The position numbers and the translations under genes are program-made. From an uncultured Algibacter sp. (lineage in GTDB: Bacteria > Bacteroidota > Bacteroidia > Flavobacteriales > Flavobacteriaceae), in the NCBI RefSeq assembly GCF_947495675.1, contig NZ_CANLZX010000005.1, positions 1-64,000 of the forward strand: a DNA stretch of 64,000 nt. The letters run 5' to 3'. Each line of letters opens with the position of its first letter. Positions within the stretch are counted from its first letter, which is position 1. This document shows positions 47,343 through 55,875 of this stretch, piece after piece. The notes beneath the pieces are model-generated. The model did not search any database, had not been told where the DNA came from, and worked only from the letters and a program-made list of their open reading frames with translations.

Positions 47343-48869
47343 ATGGACGCAAAAAAAATAGAAAATATCGAGCTTAAGTATTTAACTGTTGATGATTATC
47401 AAGAGTTAAAAGAAGCCACATTAGAGTCTTATGCAGGAGTACTAGATTCTTATTGGAAAAAAGATCATATTATTCAATTAACCTCCATGTTTCCAGAAGG
47501 GCAAGTGGTTATAAAAATTGATGGCGATATTGCAGGTTGTGCATTATCTCTTATTGTAGATTATGATAAGATTGATGATAACCATACCTATGCCGATATT
47601 ATTGCTGGCGAGTCTTTTAAAAATCACGACCCCGAGGGCGATGTGTTATATGGTATTGATGTTTTTATAAAACCAGAGTATAGAGGTTTGCGTTTAGGCA
47701 GACGCTTGTACGATTACAGAAAAGAAATCTGTGAAAACCTGAATTTAAAAAGCATCATTTTTGGTGGAAGAATGCCAAATTACCACAAACACAAGGAGTT
47801 TTCGCCTAAAGATTATATTGAAAAAGTAAAGCGCAAGGAAATTCATGATCCTGTTTTAAATTTTCAAATTTCTAACGATTTTCATCCGGTAAGAGTTTTA
47901 AAAGGCTATTTGGAAGGCGATACAGCATCCAATGAATATGCCGTGTTAATGGAGTGGGATAATATTTATTATACCAAACCAACACGAAAAGCGGCTTCGG
48001 TAAAAACGGTAGTGCGCTTGGGCTTAATCCAATGGCAAATGCGACCATACAAAGCCTTGGAAGATTTAATGCAGCAGGTGGAATATTTTATTGATAGTGT
48101 AGCAGCCTACAGATCAGATTTTGCAGTATTTCCAGAGTTTTTTAATGCACCTTTAATGGCAGAGTTTAACCATTTGCACGAACCCGAAGCCATTAGAAAA
48201 CTTGCAGAATTTACAGAGGTTATAGTTAATAAACTAAAGCAGCTATCTATATCGTATAACATTAATATTATTTCTGGAAGTATGCCAGAAGTTGTTGGCG
48301 ATAAGCTATATAACGTAGGTTATTTGTGCAGACGAGATGGTAGTTTTGAGCGTTACGAAAAAATTCATGTTACGCCAGACGAGGCTAAAGTTTGGGGTAT
48401 GCAACGTGGTAATTCATTAAAAACTTACGATACCGATTGTGGTAAAATAGGAATTTTAATTTGTTACGATTCTGAGTTTCCAGAACTATCGCGCTTACTT
48501 TCAGACGAAGGTATGGATATATTGTTTGTACCGTTTTTAACCGATACTCAAAACGGCTATTCTCGTGTGCGTTTATGCGCGCAAGCTAGAGCCGTAGAAA
48601 ACGAATGTTATGTGGCTATTGCAGGAAGTGTAGGTAATTTACCAAATGTAAATAACATGGATATTCAATACGCGCAATCGGCCGTATTTACGCCATGCGA
48701 CTTTTCATTTCCTAGTAATGGAATTAAAGCAGAAGCCACGCCAAATACAGAAATGATATTGGTTGCCGATGTAGATTTAAGCTTGCTTAGAGAGCTGCAT
48801 TCGTTTGGTGCCGTTAAAAATTTAAAAGACAGAAGAAAAGATTTTTATGATGTTATTCGTGTTAAATAA
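47343..48869 (+). CDS. GNAT acetyltransferase fused to a carbon-nitrogen hydrolase (nitrilase family)
   Basis: This 508-residue protein has an N-terminal GNAT domain (about 10-210) with DVFIKPEYRGLRLGRRLYDYR (residues 106-126 in part), the acetyl-CoA pyrophosphate loop. The C-terminal nitrilase-superfamily amidase domain (about 222-508) has the triad Glu265 (FPEFF), Lys340 (YEKIH) and Cys374 (LICYDSE). It starts two bases after the deoxyhypusine-synthase-like gene. Cleavage or acetylation of a polyamine-derived amide would fit the operon but is inference. The fusion is complete, without frameshift. Confidence 0.88.
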   Translation: MDAKKIENIELKYLTVDDYQELKEATLESYAGVLDSYWKKDHIIQLTSMFPEGQVVIKIDGDIAGCALSLIVDYDKIDDNHTYADIIAGESFKNHDPEGDVLYGIDVFIKPEYRGLRLGRRLYDYRKEICENLNLKSIIFGGRMPNYHKHKEFSPKDYIEKVKRKEIHDPVLNFQISNDFHPVRVLKGYLEGDTASNEYAVLMEWDNIYYTKPTRKAASVKTVVRLGLIQWQMRPYKALEDLMQQVEYFIDSVAAYRSDFAVFPEFFNAPLMAEFNHLHEPEAIRKLAEFTEVIVNKLKQLSISYNINIISGSMPEVVGDKLYNVGYLCRRDGSFERYEKIHVTPDEAKVWGMQRGNSLKTYDTDCGKIGILICYDSEFPELSRLLSDEGMDILFVPFLTDTQNGYSRVRLCAQARAVENECYVAIAGSVGNLPNVNNMDIQYAQSAVFTPCDFSFPSNGIKAEATPNTEMILVADVDLSLLRELHSFGAVKNLKDRRKDFYDVIRVK

Positions 48870-48917
48870 TGATAAATAGTATATTTATAACATCAAGAAA
48901 CCCCAACTTTAAGAAAA

Positions 48918-49241
48918 ATGAAAAATAGAAATAGTAACTTGAAACGTGTAATAGTCGATTTTAAAAAATTGACTCCAGAAATTTTAGCTTTGCTAGTAGA
49001 GCGTTATCCCGATGGATATGATGACGATGATGTAATCTCGTTTAAAAATCAACATAACGAACTTGTTGAGGCTGTCGAGGTTATTACAGAAGATACTAAG
49101 TATTTGGTAAAAGTAAGTACCAAATTATCGGTAACCATGGAGAATTATGATGAAGATGATTATGAAGATTTTGATAATAACGATCCTGAAGCTGTTCAGC
49201 CACCAGATTTAGCTGATGAAGATACAGAAGACAACGATTAA
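48918..49241 (+). CDS. Small acidic conserved-type protein, unknown
   Basis: This 107-residue protein has a basic start (MKNRNSNLKR), a folded-looking middle (VIVDFKKLTPEILALLVERYPDG) and a very acidic tail (EDDYEDFDNNDPE onward). No domain is recognised. There is no signal peptide, so it is cytoplasmic. It lies 11 bases before another small acidic gene and 48 bases after the GNAT-nitrilase gene, so it may end the polyamine operon. Low-complexity acid tails occur in nucleic-acid mimics and chaperone-like proteins, but that alone is not evidence of function. Confidence 0.7.
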   Translation: MKNRNSNLKRVIVDFKKLTPEILALLVERYPDGYDDDDVISFKNQHNELVEAVEVITEDTKYLVKVSTKLSVTMENYDEDDYEDFDNNDPEAVQPPDLADEDTEDND

Positions 49242-49252
49242 ATATAATTATT

Positions 49253-49474
49253 ATGAGAACTGCCGCTTTTAAATCTTACAAAAACGGTTATTACAATTTT
49301 TGGTTTGAAAACGGGGAGGAGCTAGCCTTCGAAGAGGTGCACCCTCGCGTTTTAAAGCAATATGATTTACAAAATGACGAATCTTTAATTGATAAGGACT
49401 TTAGAATTACTTTTATAGAAGACGGTGATGATGAAAACCCAATCTACAGAGTAGAGAGTCTTAAACCACTTTAA
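49253..49474 (+). CDS. Small protein, cytosolic relative of the exported protein at 49700
   Basis: This 73-residue protein has no signal sequence. Its core (GYYNFWFENGEELAFEEV, then DESLIDKDFRITF and YRVESLKPL) aligns with the protein at 49700-50080 (GYNFITKDRDGEEQTLTFQKV, shown in part, then GDTLIGTKFKITF and IIKLEKL). The two are probably paralogues of a small beta-sheet domain. Function is unknown. A hairpin follows the stop directly. Confidence 0.7.
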   Translation: MRTAAFKSYKNGYYNFWFENGEELAFEEVHPRVLKQYDLQNDESLIDKDFRITFIEDGDDENPIYRVESLKPL

Positions 49475-49496
49475 ATGCGAGTTTTAAAAACTGCAT
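49475..49496 (+). terminator. Probable hairpin terminator after the small-gene pair
   Basis: ATGC(g)AGTTT (49475-49484) pairs with AAACTGCAT (49488-49496) with one bulged G and a 3-nt loop. TATTTTG follows. It begins right after the stop codon, so it fits a terminator, though the T-run is weak. Confidence 0.5.
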
Positions 49497-49631
49497 TATT
49501 TTGATTGCTTTTAGGTCTGTTTATTTTAATTATTTATTGTAAAAATATTATTTATTTTAATCTAGATAATAGAATAAAACGTATATTTAATATTGTGACT
49601 GCTAGTAGTTTCTGGGTGAAATTATTTTAAG

Positions 49632-49665
49632 TGTTCGGGCTTTAGGTAGTCTGTTTTTTTCCGAA
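49632..49665 (+). other. Second TGTTCGGGCTTT site with TTCGG/CCGAA pairing
   Basis: The 12-mer TGTTCGGGCTTT at 49632-49643 also occurs at 43752-43763 in the candidate speA leader RNA. As there, TTCGG (49634-49638) can pair with a later CCGAA (49661-49665). It lies in the untranslated region before the gene at 49700. The rest of 49497-49699 is AT-rich with no gene seen. Confidence 0.35.
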
Positions 49666-49699
49666 AAAAGGATTTAGTTAAATTTTAAATTTTTTAAAA

Positions 49700-50080
49700 A
49701 TGAACACAAAAAAAATTATAGTGTTAAGTGGTTTAATGTTGTTTTTTTTATCACTTTCAAGTTTTAAAATACAATCAGATTTTAGTGCTAATTTAATTTC
49801 TGTTGAAGACCAAGAGGGTTTAATTGTTTATGCTACTTTTGACGGAAAAGAAGATTATGGTTATAATTTTATAACTAAAGATAGAGATGGCGAAGAGCAG
49901 ACTTTAACATTTCAGAAAGTTGAAGATGCGGTTTTAGCATCATTCGATTTAAACGGAGATACTTTAATTGGTACAAAGTTTAAAATAACTTTTAATCGCG
50001 ATTTAAAGTTTTCTAAAGATGAAGACGGCATGGATGATGAAGATGAAACAAATACAATTATAAAGCTAGAAAAGCTTTAA
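49700..50080 (+). CDS. Small exported protein, paralogue of the 49253 gene
   Basis: This 126-residue protein has a signal peptide (residues 1-26, LSSFKIQS region), then a domain related to the 73-residue cytosolic protein upstream. It ends in an Asp/Glu-rich stretch (KDEDGMDDEDETN). It is predicted to be periplasmic. Function is unknown. A strong terminator follows inside the end of the convergent gene. Confidence 0.7.
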   Translation: MNTKKIIVLSGLMLFFLSLSSFKIQSDFSANLISVEDQEGLIVYATFDGKEDYGYNFITKDRDGEEQTLTFQKVEDAVLASFDLNGDTLIGTKFKITFNRDLKFSKDEDGMDDEDETNTIIKLEKL

Positions 50081-50104
50081 AAAAATATTTATAATAAAAT
50101 TATT

Positions 50105-51496
50105 TTAGGCTCCTAGTTTACTGGGAGCTTTTTTTATAAATGCTTCCCAAATAAATACACCATATACAATGATGTACTCTAAGGCTATAACTACCATATT
50201 TTCAGATTTGTCAGCAGAATTTAGGTTTACGTATGCTAAGTAACTAAGAATAATAACAAAACTCCAAACCAACGGAAATTTATATTTAGTAAATACCGAT
50301 AAAATTATAAGTGTAGAGACATACCATGGGTGTACTGTAGTGGCCGTAAAATAATAAAAGGATAACGCTAGTAACATAGCAGTAATAAGTTCTGTAAAGG
50401 TATTGTTTTTTCTAAAAAAGGTAGTTATTAAAACAAATAAAATAACAACTATTGGTGTAACGCTACCTATAATGGCAATTTCGTTATATCCTCTAAATTG
50501 GTAGCCAATTTCTCTGGCTATATAGTACAAACTACCATTAAATTCGAAATTTTGAAACCAAAGAGCTACAGTTTTCGAGTAGTTGTTTATAAACTCAGAC
50601 GAATAAAAAGGCATAAAAAGTAAGAGTGTTGTTATACCTACAATAGCATAAAAACCAATTAGCTTTTTGAGTTTTTTTGCAAAAGAGATGTCTTTATTAT
50701 TATTTTTTGTAAACCATTGGTAAAAAAGAGGTAAAAAGATTAAGGGAATTAATTTAACAGATATAGATAAAGCTAATACGATTGCAGCTGGTTTCCATTT
50801 ACCAACAAAAAGTAAATATAAACTCCAAACTAAAAAGAATATCATAACGCCTTCAAAATGTAAATTACCTGTTAATTCGATAATTATAAACGGGTTTAAT
50901 ATATACCAGAATATATTATGAGTAGGAATTTTAAGTTTTGCCAATAGTTTTGATCCGAAGTGAAGTGTACCAAAATCTGCAGCAATAATAAGCAGTCGCA
51001 TAACTACTACCGAGCCTAAAATGCTTTTACTAGCAAACAAGGCCGCAATTGCAAAACAAAGTTGGTTTATAGGTGGGTAATTGCTAAAATGGCTGGCGTT
51101 TAAATCGCCCATGCCTGCACGAAGCTCTAAAGCTTGAGCTATAGGGAATTCATTTTTGCTTATTAGAGATTCTACGGTAAATAAATACGGGTTAATGCCT
51201 TCTAAAATCATACGGCCGTCCCAAACAAAACGGTAAAAATCTTGCGATAAATTGGGTATAGCTAATATAAAAAGAGCTCGAAACCCAAAGGCTAAATAGG
51301 TTAGAGTTTTGGTGTTACTTTTAAAACGCTGTACTAATTTATAGAATAAAACAAACAATGCTGTATAAAGCAAGATGAGTTTTAGATATTCTGTTCTTAG
51401 TAAATTATATGCAAATGCCCAGTAGAATAACACACTTAATATCACCAGAACTAATGGTGTTTTATTGAGTTTTAAAATCGTGGGGTTTAAAAACAT
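50105..51496 (-). CDS. GT-C type membrane glycosyltransferase (mannosyltransferase-like)
   Basis: This 463-residue protein has about 11-12 hydrophobic helices. The first large loop has SQDFYRFVWDGRMILEGINPY in part (residues 84-100), with Asp86 and Asp93 as the acidic pair expected of GT-C enzymes that use polyprenyl-phosphate sugars. GT87/DUF2029 and PIG-M-like mannosyltransferases look similar. A polyprenol-phosphate sugar made by the GT2 enzyme upstream could be its donor. It is the last gene of the minus operon, separated by 135 bases that hold a REP-like repeat. Confidence 0.75.
   Translation of the reverse strand: MFLNPTILKLNKTPLVLVILSVLFYWAFAYNLLRTEYLKLILLYTALFVLFYKLVQRFKSNTKTLTYLAFGFRALFILAIPNLSQDFYRFVWDGRMILEGINPYLFTVESLISKNEFPIAQALELRAGMGDLNASHFSNYPPINQLCFAIAALFASKSILGSVVVMRLLIIAADFGTLHFGSKLLAKLKIPTHNIFWYILNPFIIIELTGNLHFEGVMIFFLVWSLYLLFVGKWKPAAIVLALSISVKLIPLIFLPLFYQWFTKNNNKDISFAKKLKKLIGFYAIVGITTLLLFMPFYSSEFINNYSKTVALWFQNFEFNGSLYYIAREIGYQFRGYNEIAIIGSVTPIVVILFVLITTFFRKNNTFTELITAMLLALSFYYFTATTVHPWYVSTLIILSVFTKYKFPLVWSFVIILSYLAYVNLNSADKSENMVVIALEYIIVYGVFIWEAFIKKAPSKLGA
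50109..50135 (+). terminator. Strong intrinsic terminator for the 49700 gene
   Basis: GCTCCTAGT (50109-50117) pairs with ACTGGGAGC (50120-50128), with one T-G pair and a 2-base TT spacer that must open into a slightly larger loop, followed by seven T. The hairpin lies within the last codons of the convergent minus-strand gene (stop at 50105). Confidence 0.8.
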
Positions 51497-51538
51497 GCGT
51501 AAATATAATTCTTATTCTAATACACAATATTAATATCT

Positions 51539-51624
51539 GCGTTAGCGATTGAACGGTCTGTTTGAGCTCGCCGACGTAGGAGGAAGCGAGTAGTGAAAGC
51601 GCGACCCTTTTTAGGGTAACGCCC
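51539..51624 (+). repeat. REP-like interspersed repeat, copy 2
   Basis: This element of about 86 bp starts GCGTTAGCGATTGAACGG and ends CGACCC...GGTAACGCCC. The ends are perfect inverted repeats (GCGTTA/TAACGC). It matches copy 1 at 43547-43629 at both ends and in the middle (GAGGAAGCGAG-like and TAGTG). It lies in the 135-base gap between the GT-C gene and the processive GT2 gene. Confidence 0.7.
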
Positions 51625-51631
51625 AAATAAG

Positions 51632-53122
51632 TTAAACCTTTGAAGCTATAGATTTGAAAAACACATAGCCAAAGCCTACAAATAACATAAGATGAAATGG
51701 GAAGAGCCCAAAATCGCCACCTTGGTTACCAACAATAAAGGCACTATACATACCAAAACCAAAATAAAGCATAAGAAGCCCTTCGAATATTACATTTACT
51801 GATATGTTGCGTTTTATGTATTTGTTATTTTTCCAGTTGTCTTTGTACTTACTGATATTGAATTTTGGTGTACGAACAAATTCAGATTTTTTACCAAAAT
51901 GCCCTTCTAGAACGGCAATGGAATTGTGTAATGAAAAACCCATGGCTATTGAGAAAAACACAAAAAACATACCGATGTAACGTATAAAGTTTTTAAAGCC
52001 ACCACCATAAATATTTTTGTACATAAACCAGTAGCATACAAAAAAGATAATGGTACTGATAACGAAGAAACTCATAATATAAAAGTACGGGCGTAAATGT
52101 GCGAATTCGTTTTTAATATAAAGCATAGGGATGCTTAAAACACCTACAATTAGTACGTTTAAAAACATGGTACTGTTTAGTAAGTGTAGTAAACCATGTA
52201 TTTTAGTTTTTGCTGATATGTTTTTGCTTTTAACAACACGCCCAAGCATCTTACGAAAGTTTTCTGCTCCGCCTTTGTTCCATCTAAATTGTTGAGAACG
52301 TGCCGCACTAATAACTACTGGTAGCTCTGCAGGTGTTTCTACGTGTTCTAAATATTTAAATTTCCAGTTTTTAAGTTGTGCGCGGTAGCTAAGGTCTAAA
52401 TCTTCGGTTAAAGTGTCACCTTCCCAATTTCCTGCGTCGATTATACATGCTTTGCGCCACAATCCTGCTGTACCATTAAAATTGATAAAGTGCCCTTTGC
52501 TATTTCTGCCAACTTGCTCAAGCGTAAAATGTGCATCTAGTGCAAAGGCTTGAATTTTTGTTAGTATGGAATAGTTGCGGTTTATGTGCCCCCAACGGGT
52601 TTGTACAACGCCAATTTTTTTGTCTTTAAAGTAAGGTACTGTGCGTTTTAACCAGTCTTTTTTTGGAAGGAAGTCGGAATCAAAAATGGCAATAATATCG
52701 CCTTTTGCAGTTTCTAATCCTTCTTTTAATGCGCCTGCTTTAAAGCCTTTGCGGTCTATTCTAGTTATATGTTTTATGTCTAAGCCAGTTGCTTGTAATT
52801 TTTGAATTTGTTTATGTGTGCTTTCAACAGTTTCATCTGTAGAATCATCTAAAACTTGAATTTCTAATTTGTTTTTTGGATAGTCAATTTTAGCAATATT
52901 ATCTAACAAACGTTCCATAACATACATCTCATTGTATACTGGTAGCTGAATAGTAATATATGGGATTTCGTCTGGGTTTGATAAATCGAGTTTAGGACAA
53001 TTATCAATTTCTTTTTTAGAAGATAGGTAGTTAAATAACAAGTTAAGTTGCGCTAATGCATACATGAAAATTAGCAAAAGCGAAATGGTGTATATAGTAA
53101 TAACTATTGTTTCTAAAATCAT
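51632..53122 (-). CDS. Processive GT2 glycosyltransferase (cellulose-synthase-like)
   Basis: This 496-residue membrane protein has a helix at 5-30, a GT2 domain with DDS (92-94), DSD (148-150), TED (239-241) and QQFRW (277-281), and four or five C-terminal helices. D, D, D, QxxRW is the signature of processive synthases that make and export beta-glycans across the inner membrane. There is no PilZ domain at the C-terminus, so no sign of c-di-GMP control. It overlaps the upstream GT2 gene by one base. The sugar is unknown. Confidence 0.88.
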   Translation of the reverse strand: MILETIVITIYTISLLLIFMYALAQLNLLFNYLSSKKEIDNCPKLDLSNPDEIPYITIQLPVYNEMYVMERLLDNIAKIDYPKNKLEIQVLDDSTDETVESTHKQIQKLQATGLDIKHITRIDRKGFKAGALKEGLETAKGDIIAIFDSDFLPKKDWLKRTVPYFKDKKIGVVQTRWGHINRNYSILTKIQAFALDAHFTLEQVGRNSKGHFINFNGTAGLWRKACIIDAGNWEGDTLTEDLDLSYRAQLKNWKFKYLEHVETPAELPVVISAARSQQFRWNKGGAENFRKMLGRVVKSKNISAKTKIHGLLHLLNSTMFLNVLIVGVLSIPMLYIKNEFAHLRPYFYIMSFFVISTIIFFVCYWFMYKNIYGGGFKNFIRYIGMFFVFFSIAMGFSLHNSIAVLEGHFGKKSEFVRTPKFNISKYKDNWKNNKYIKRNISVNVIFEGLLMLYFGFGMYSAFIVGNQGGDFGLFPFHLMLFVGFGYVFFKSIASKV

Positions 53123-53811
53123 TATTTAAAACTGTATTTAAAAATCCAACCTAAGATTTTTATGCCTGCAAATATAGCACCTTTTATCGTACCTGAAACT
53201 TTTGATACACCTATTCTATTTCTGTAATTTACTGGTACTTCAATGTATGTAAGTTTTTGTTTAAGGGCTTTAAGTTGCATTTCTACGGTCCACCCATAAG
53301 TTTTGTCTTGCATATTAAGAGCTAGTAGTTTATGGTATTTAATAGCTCTAAAAGGGCCTAGGTCTGTAAATTTAGCTCCAAAAAATAAGCGCATTAATGT
53401 TGTGGCTAGCCAATTGCCAAATATTTGTGGAACCGTCATAGAACCTTTTTCTCGGAGTTCTTTAGTTCGAGCACCAATTACAAAATCAATATCATCATTT
53501 ATTATTGGCGAGACTAATTTTAATAACTCTTCTGGGTAGTCGCTATAATCACCATCAAGAAAAACAACAATATCTGGTTTTTCTGTTTGGTTAGCTATGT
53601 ATTGCATGCCTTTTAAACAAGCATATCCATAACCTTTATTTGCTTCTTTTAATACGGTTGCACCTGCTTTTTTTGCATTAACTTCAGTATTATCAGTTGA
53701 ATTATTACTAACCACAATAATCTCATTAACGATTTTTGGTATGTCTTTAATAACATGCGTTATAGAATCTGCTTCGTTATATGCTGGAATGATGACTTTA
53801 ATTTTGGTCAT
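53122..53811 (-). CDS. GT2 glycosyltransferase, polyprenol-phosphate mannose/glucose synthase-like
   Basis: This 229-residue protein begins VIIPAYNEADSI (6-17), with VVSNNSTDNT and VFLDGDYSDYPE (DxD region), the pattern of dolichol-phosphate mannose synthases. There is no membrane domain apart from a weak C-terminal hydrophobic patch. It would make a lipid-linked sugar at the inner face of the membrane for a GT-C enzyme such as the one at 50105. It overlaps neighbours by 1 and 4 bases. Confidence 0.87.
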   Translation of the reverse strand: MTKIKVIIPAYNEADSITHVIKDIPKIVNEIIVVSNNSTDNTEVNAKKAGATVLKEANKGYGYACLKGMQYIANQTEKPDIVVFLDGDYSDYPEELLKLVSPIINDDIDFVIGARTKELREKGSMTVPQIFGNWLATTLMRLFFGAKFTDLGPFRAIKYHKLLALNMQDKTYGWTVEMQLKALKQKLTYIEVPVNYRNRIGVSKVSGTIKGAIFAGIKILGWIFKYSFK

Positions 53812-54284
53812 TTAAGGTCGCTGAGTTTGTTTTCTCTTTTAAATGCTGCAAAGGTACTCCATTCTTTTAATTTTACACCTGCTTTATATTTTGAAGCTGA
53901 AACTAACTTATCATTTTTGTACATTAGGCAATAGCCGTTTTTTTGGTTGTCTTTTAATTGACATTTATGGTTTACTTTTTCAGAAGCATCATAAAATAAC
54001 CACCAGTTATTTTTTTTATCATTCACAAAGTGCCCTTCTTTTTCCAGTCGACCATTTCTAGTATAAAATTTCCAGTATTTGTTTTTCTTATCTGCTTTAA
54101 AGTGTCCTTCTTTTTCTAAATTTCCGTTTTCGTAATAGAATTTCCAGAATTTTGCTTTTTGATTGTTTTCTATCCAACCTTCGGATTTTATATGGCCGTT
54201 TTCAAAATATGTTCTTTGGTAGTTTTTATTAGCTATTGTTTTAAATGCAGTAAAAATTACAAAGAGATAAAATAAGTATTTCAT
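53808..54284 (-). CDS. MORN-repeat protein (YwqK-like)
   Basis: This 158-residue protein has an N-terminal hydrophobic signal (1-18) and about four MORN-type repeats (YFENGHIKSEGWIEN, YYENGNLEKEGHFKADKKN, YTRNGRLEKEGHFVNDKKN, then a weaker one). MORN proteins often bind membranes or envelope partners; YwqK relatives are annotated as antitoxins, but no toxin gene is near. It is nested in the glycosyltransferase operon (overlaps of 4 and 1 bases), so it probably acts in the same process. Confidence 0.8.
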   Translation of the reverse strand: MKYLFYLFVIFTAFKTIANKNYQRTYFENGHIKSEGWIENNQKAKFWKFYYENGNLEKEGHFKADKKNKYWKFYTRNGRLEKEGHFVNDKKNNWWLFYDASEKVNHKCQLKDNQKNGYCLMYKNDKLVSASKYKAGVKLKEWSTFAAFKRENKLSDLK

Positions 54285-55873
54285 TATTTTTTATTTACTA
54301 GATCCATTAAATCTACATCATTACCTAATAATATTTCAGTTGGGTTAATACGTCCTTTCATACTATCGTTTTCTAATTTTAATACCCCTCTTGGGCAAAC
54401 AGCAGAACAAACACCACAACCAACACAGCTAGAACGTACAATGTTTTCTCCTTTTTGAGCATAATGTCTTACGTCAATACCCATTTCGCAACTGTTGGAG
54501 CAATTACCGCATGAAATGCATTGTCCGCCATTTGTGGTAATTCTAAATTTTGAAAATAAGCGTTGTTGAAACCCCAGAATTGCAGCCATTGGGCATCCAA
54601 AACGACACCATGAGCGGTTCCCTAAAATTGGGTAGAATCCAGTACCTATAACCCCAGAAAATATTGAGCCAATGTACAGGCCGTAAGCAGATCTTAATGT
54701 ACCTGCTTTTATGTAAAAAATATTTTTGGTAGTACCTGTAAAATGCATGATTAATAATGCAGAAATTACTATAAAGAAAGCAATAGCGCCATATTTAGCA
54801 TCTTTACCAAGTTCTTTTCTTTTAAATAACATAACACCTGCAAAAACTATGGATAAAAACCCAATTACTAATGCGATAAAAAGACTTCTTGTTAACCAAA
54901 AATCATTCTTATCATAGCCTAAATAGGTGTATATCATAGCAACTGTCATGACTACAGAAAATACTAAAACGGTATGGATTAACCAACGTTCTAATTTCCA
55001 AGCCGACATTTTTTTAGATGATAATTGCCTAAATGAGTCACCGGCAGTTTCAGCTAAACCGCCACAACCACAAACCCATGAGCAATACCAGCGTTTACCA
55101 TATTTGTAGGTTAAAATAGGAGTGATTACAAAAATGGAAATTATGCCAAACAATATTAAAGCTAAACCAATGTTTCCGTTTGAAAGAAAGCCTTTAACAG
55201 ACCATTCGTCAAAAATATAATAATTTAAAGGCCAAATACTTTTTAAATCGTAGTATGGTAAATCATTATTCATTACATACATAAACTCCGGAATTAAAAA
55301 GGCAAAACCTAATTGAAAAAACATAACGGAACCTGTTCGTAATTGTTGGTAACGGTTATGTCTATATTTTAAAATAAACTTGTATCCAAAGGCTAAAATG
55401 GCAACGGTATATAAAGTTCCGTAAACAAACCATTGGCTTGCAGGTCTTCCACTTAATAGTTTACTTAAAGGGTCAAATAATTTTATTAAACCAGTATTTT
55501 CTGTACCATCTGTGCCTAATCCCAAATATTTAGGAAAGAAGTATAAAACGATATAAAATGCTGTGAGTATAACGCCAACAATCCAGCCCCAAACCCCTCT
55601 AGAGGAAATAGATTTAAACCAAACACCATCATTTTTTATGCCTTCTAGTTTAGTTAAATAGGCGTCTCTAGAATATATAACAATTCCAACAGATATTAAT
55701 CCTAAAGCTAAGGTTAAAAACAAGCCTTGGTTTGGGAAATTAGTATTAAAAAGTGCTAGTGTTAAAATGAACAAGCCAATAATTCCTATGGCAAGAGCAA
55801 TTTTTTGTTTATTTGAAATATCCGTAGCATCTGGTTTAGCTAAAGACATGCTATGATTTATTTTGTTGCTCAT
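54284..55873 (-). CDS. Membrane 4Fe-4S protein (NapH/CcoG/NosR-like)
   Basis: This 529-residue protein has about nine hydrophobic helices. A membrane-side cysteine set (CSWVCGCGGLAE and CRFGCPMAA) resembles NapH/NosR/CcoG. It is followed by two 4Fe-4S motifs, CISCGNCSNSCEMG and CVGCGVCSAVCPRG (about 447-500). It would pass electrons through the inner membrane. The FAD oxidoreductase two bases upstream is the probable electron donor. The final acceptor is unknown. Confidence 0.85.
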   Translation of the reverse strand: MSNKINHSMSLAKPDATDISNKQKIALAIGIIGLFILTLALFNTNFPNQGLFLTLALGLISVGIVIYSRDAYLTKLEGIKNDGVWFKSISSRGVWGWIVGVILTAFYIVLYFFPKYLGLGTDGTENTGLIKLFDPLSKLLSGRPASQWFVYGTLYTVAILAFGYKFILKYRHNRYQQLRTGSVMFFQLGFAFLIPEFMYVMNNDLPYYDLKSIWPLNYYIFDEWSVKGFLSNGNIGLALILFGIISIFVITPILTYKYGKRWYCSWVCGCGGLAETAGDSFRQLSSKKMSAWKLERWLIHTVLVFSVVMTVAMIYTYLGYDKNDFWLTRSLFIALVIGFLSIVFAGVMLFKRKELGKDAKYGAIAFFIVISALLIMHFTGTTKNIFYIKAGTLRSAYGLYIGSIFSGVIGTGFYPILGNRSWCRFGCPMAAILGFQQRLFSKFRITTNGGQCISCGNCSNSCEMGIDVRHYAQKGENIVRSSCVGCGVCSAVCPRGVLKLENDSMKGRINPTEILLGNDVDLMDLVNKK

Positions 55874-55875
55874 GG

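Noticed and set aside
53808..54284. MORN protein as part of a toxin-antitoxin pair
   Set aside because: YwqK-type annotation suggests an antitoxin, but no toxin-like gene is next to it and it is embedded in a glycosyltransferase operon.
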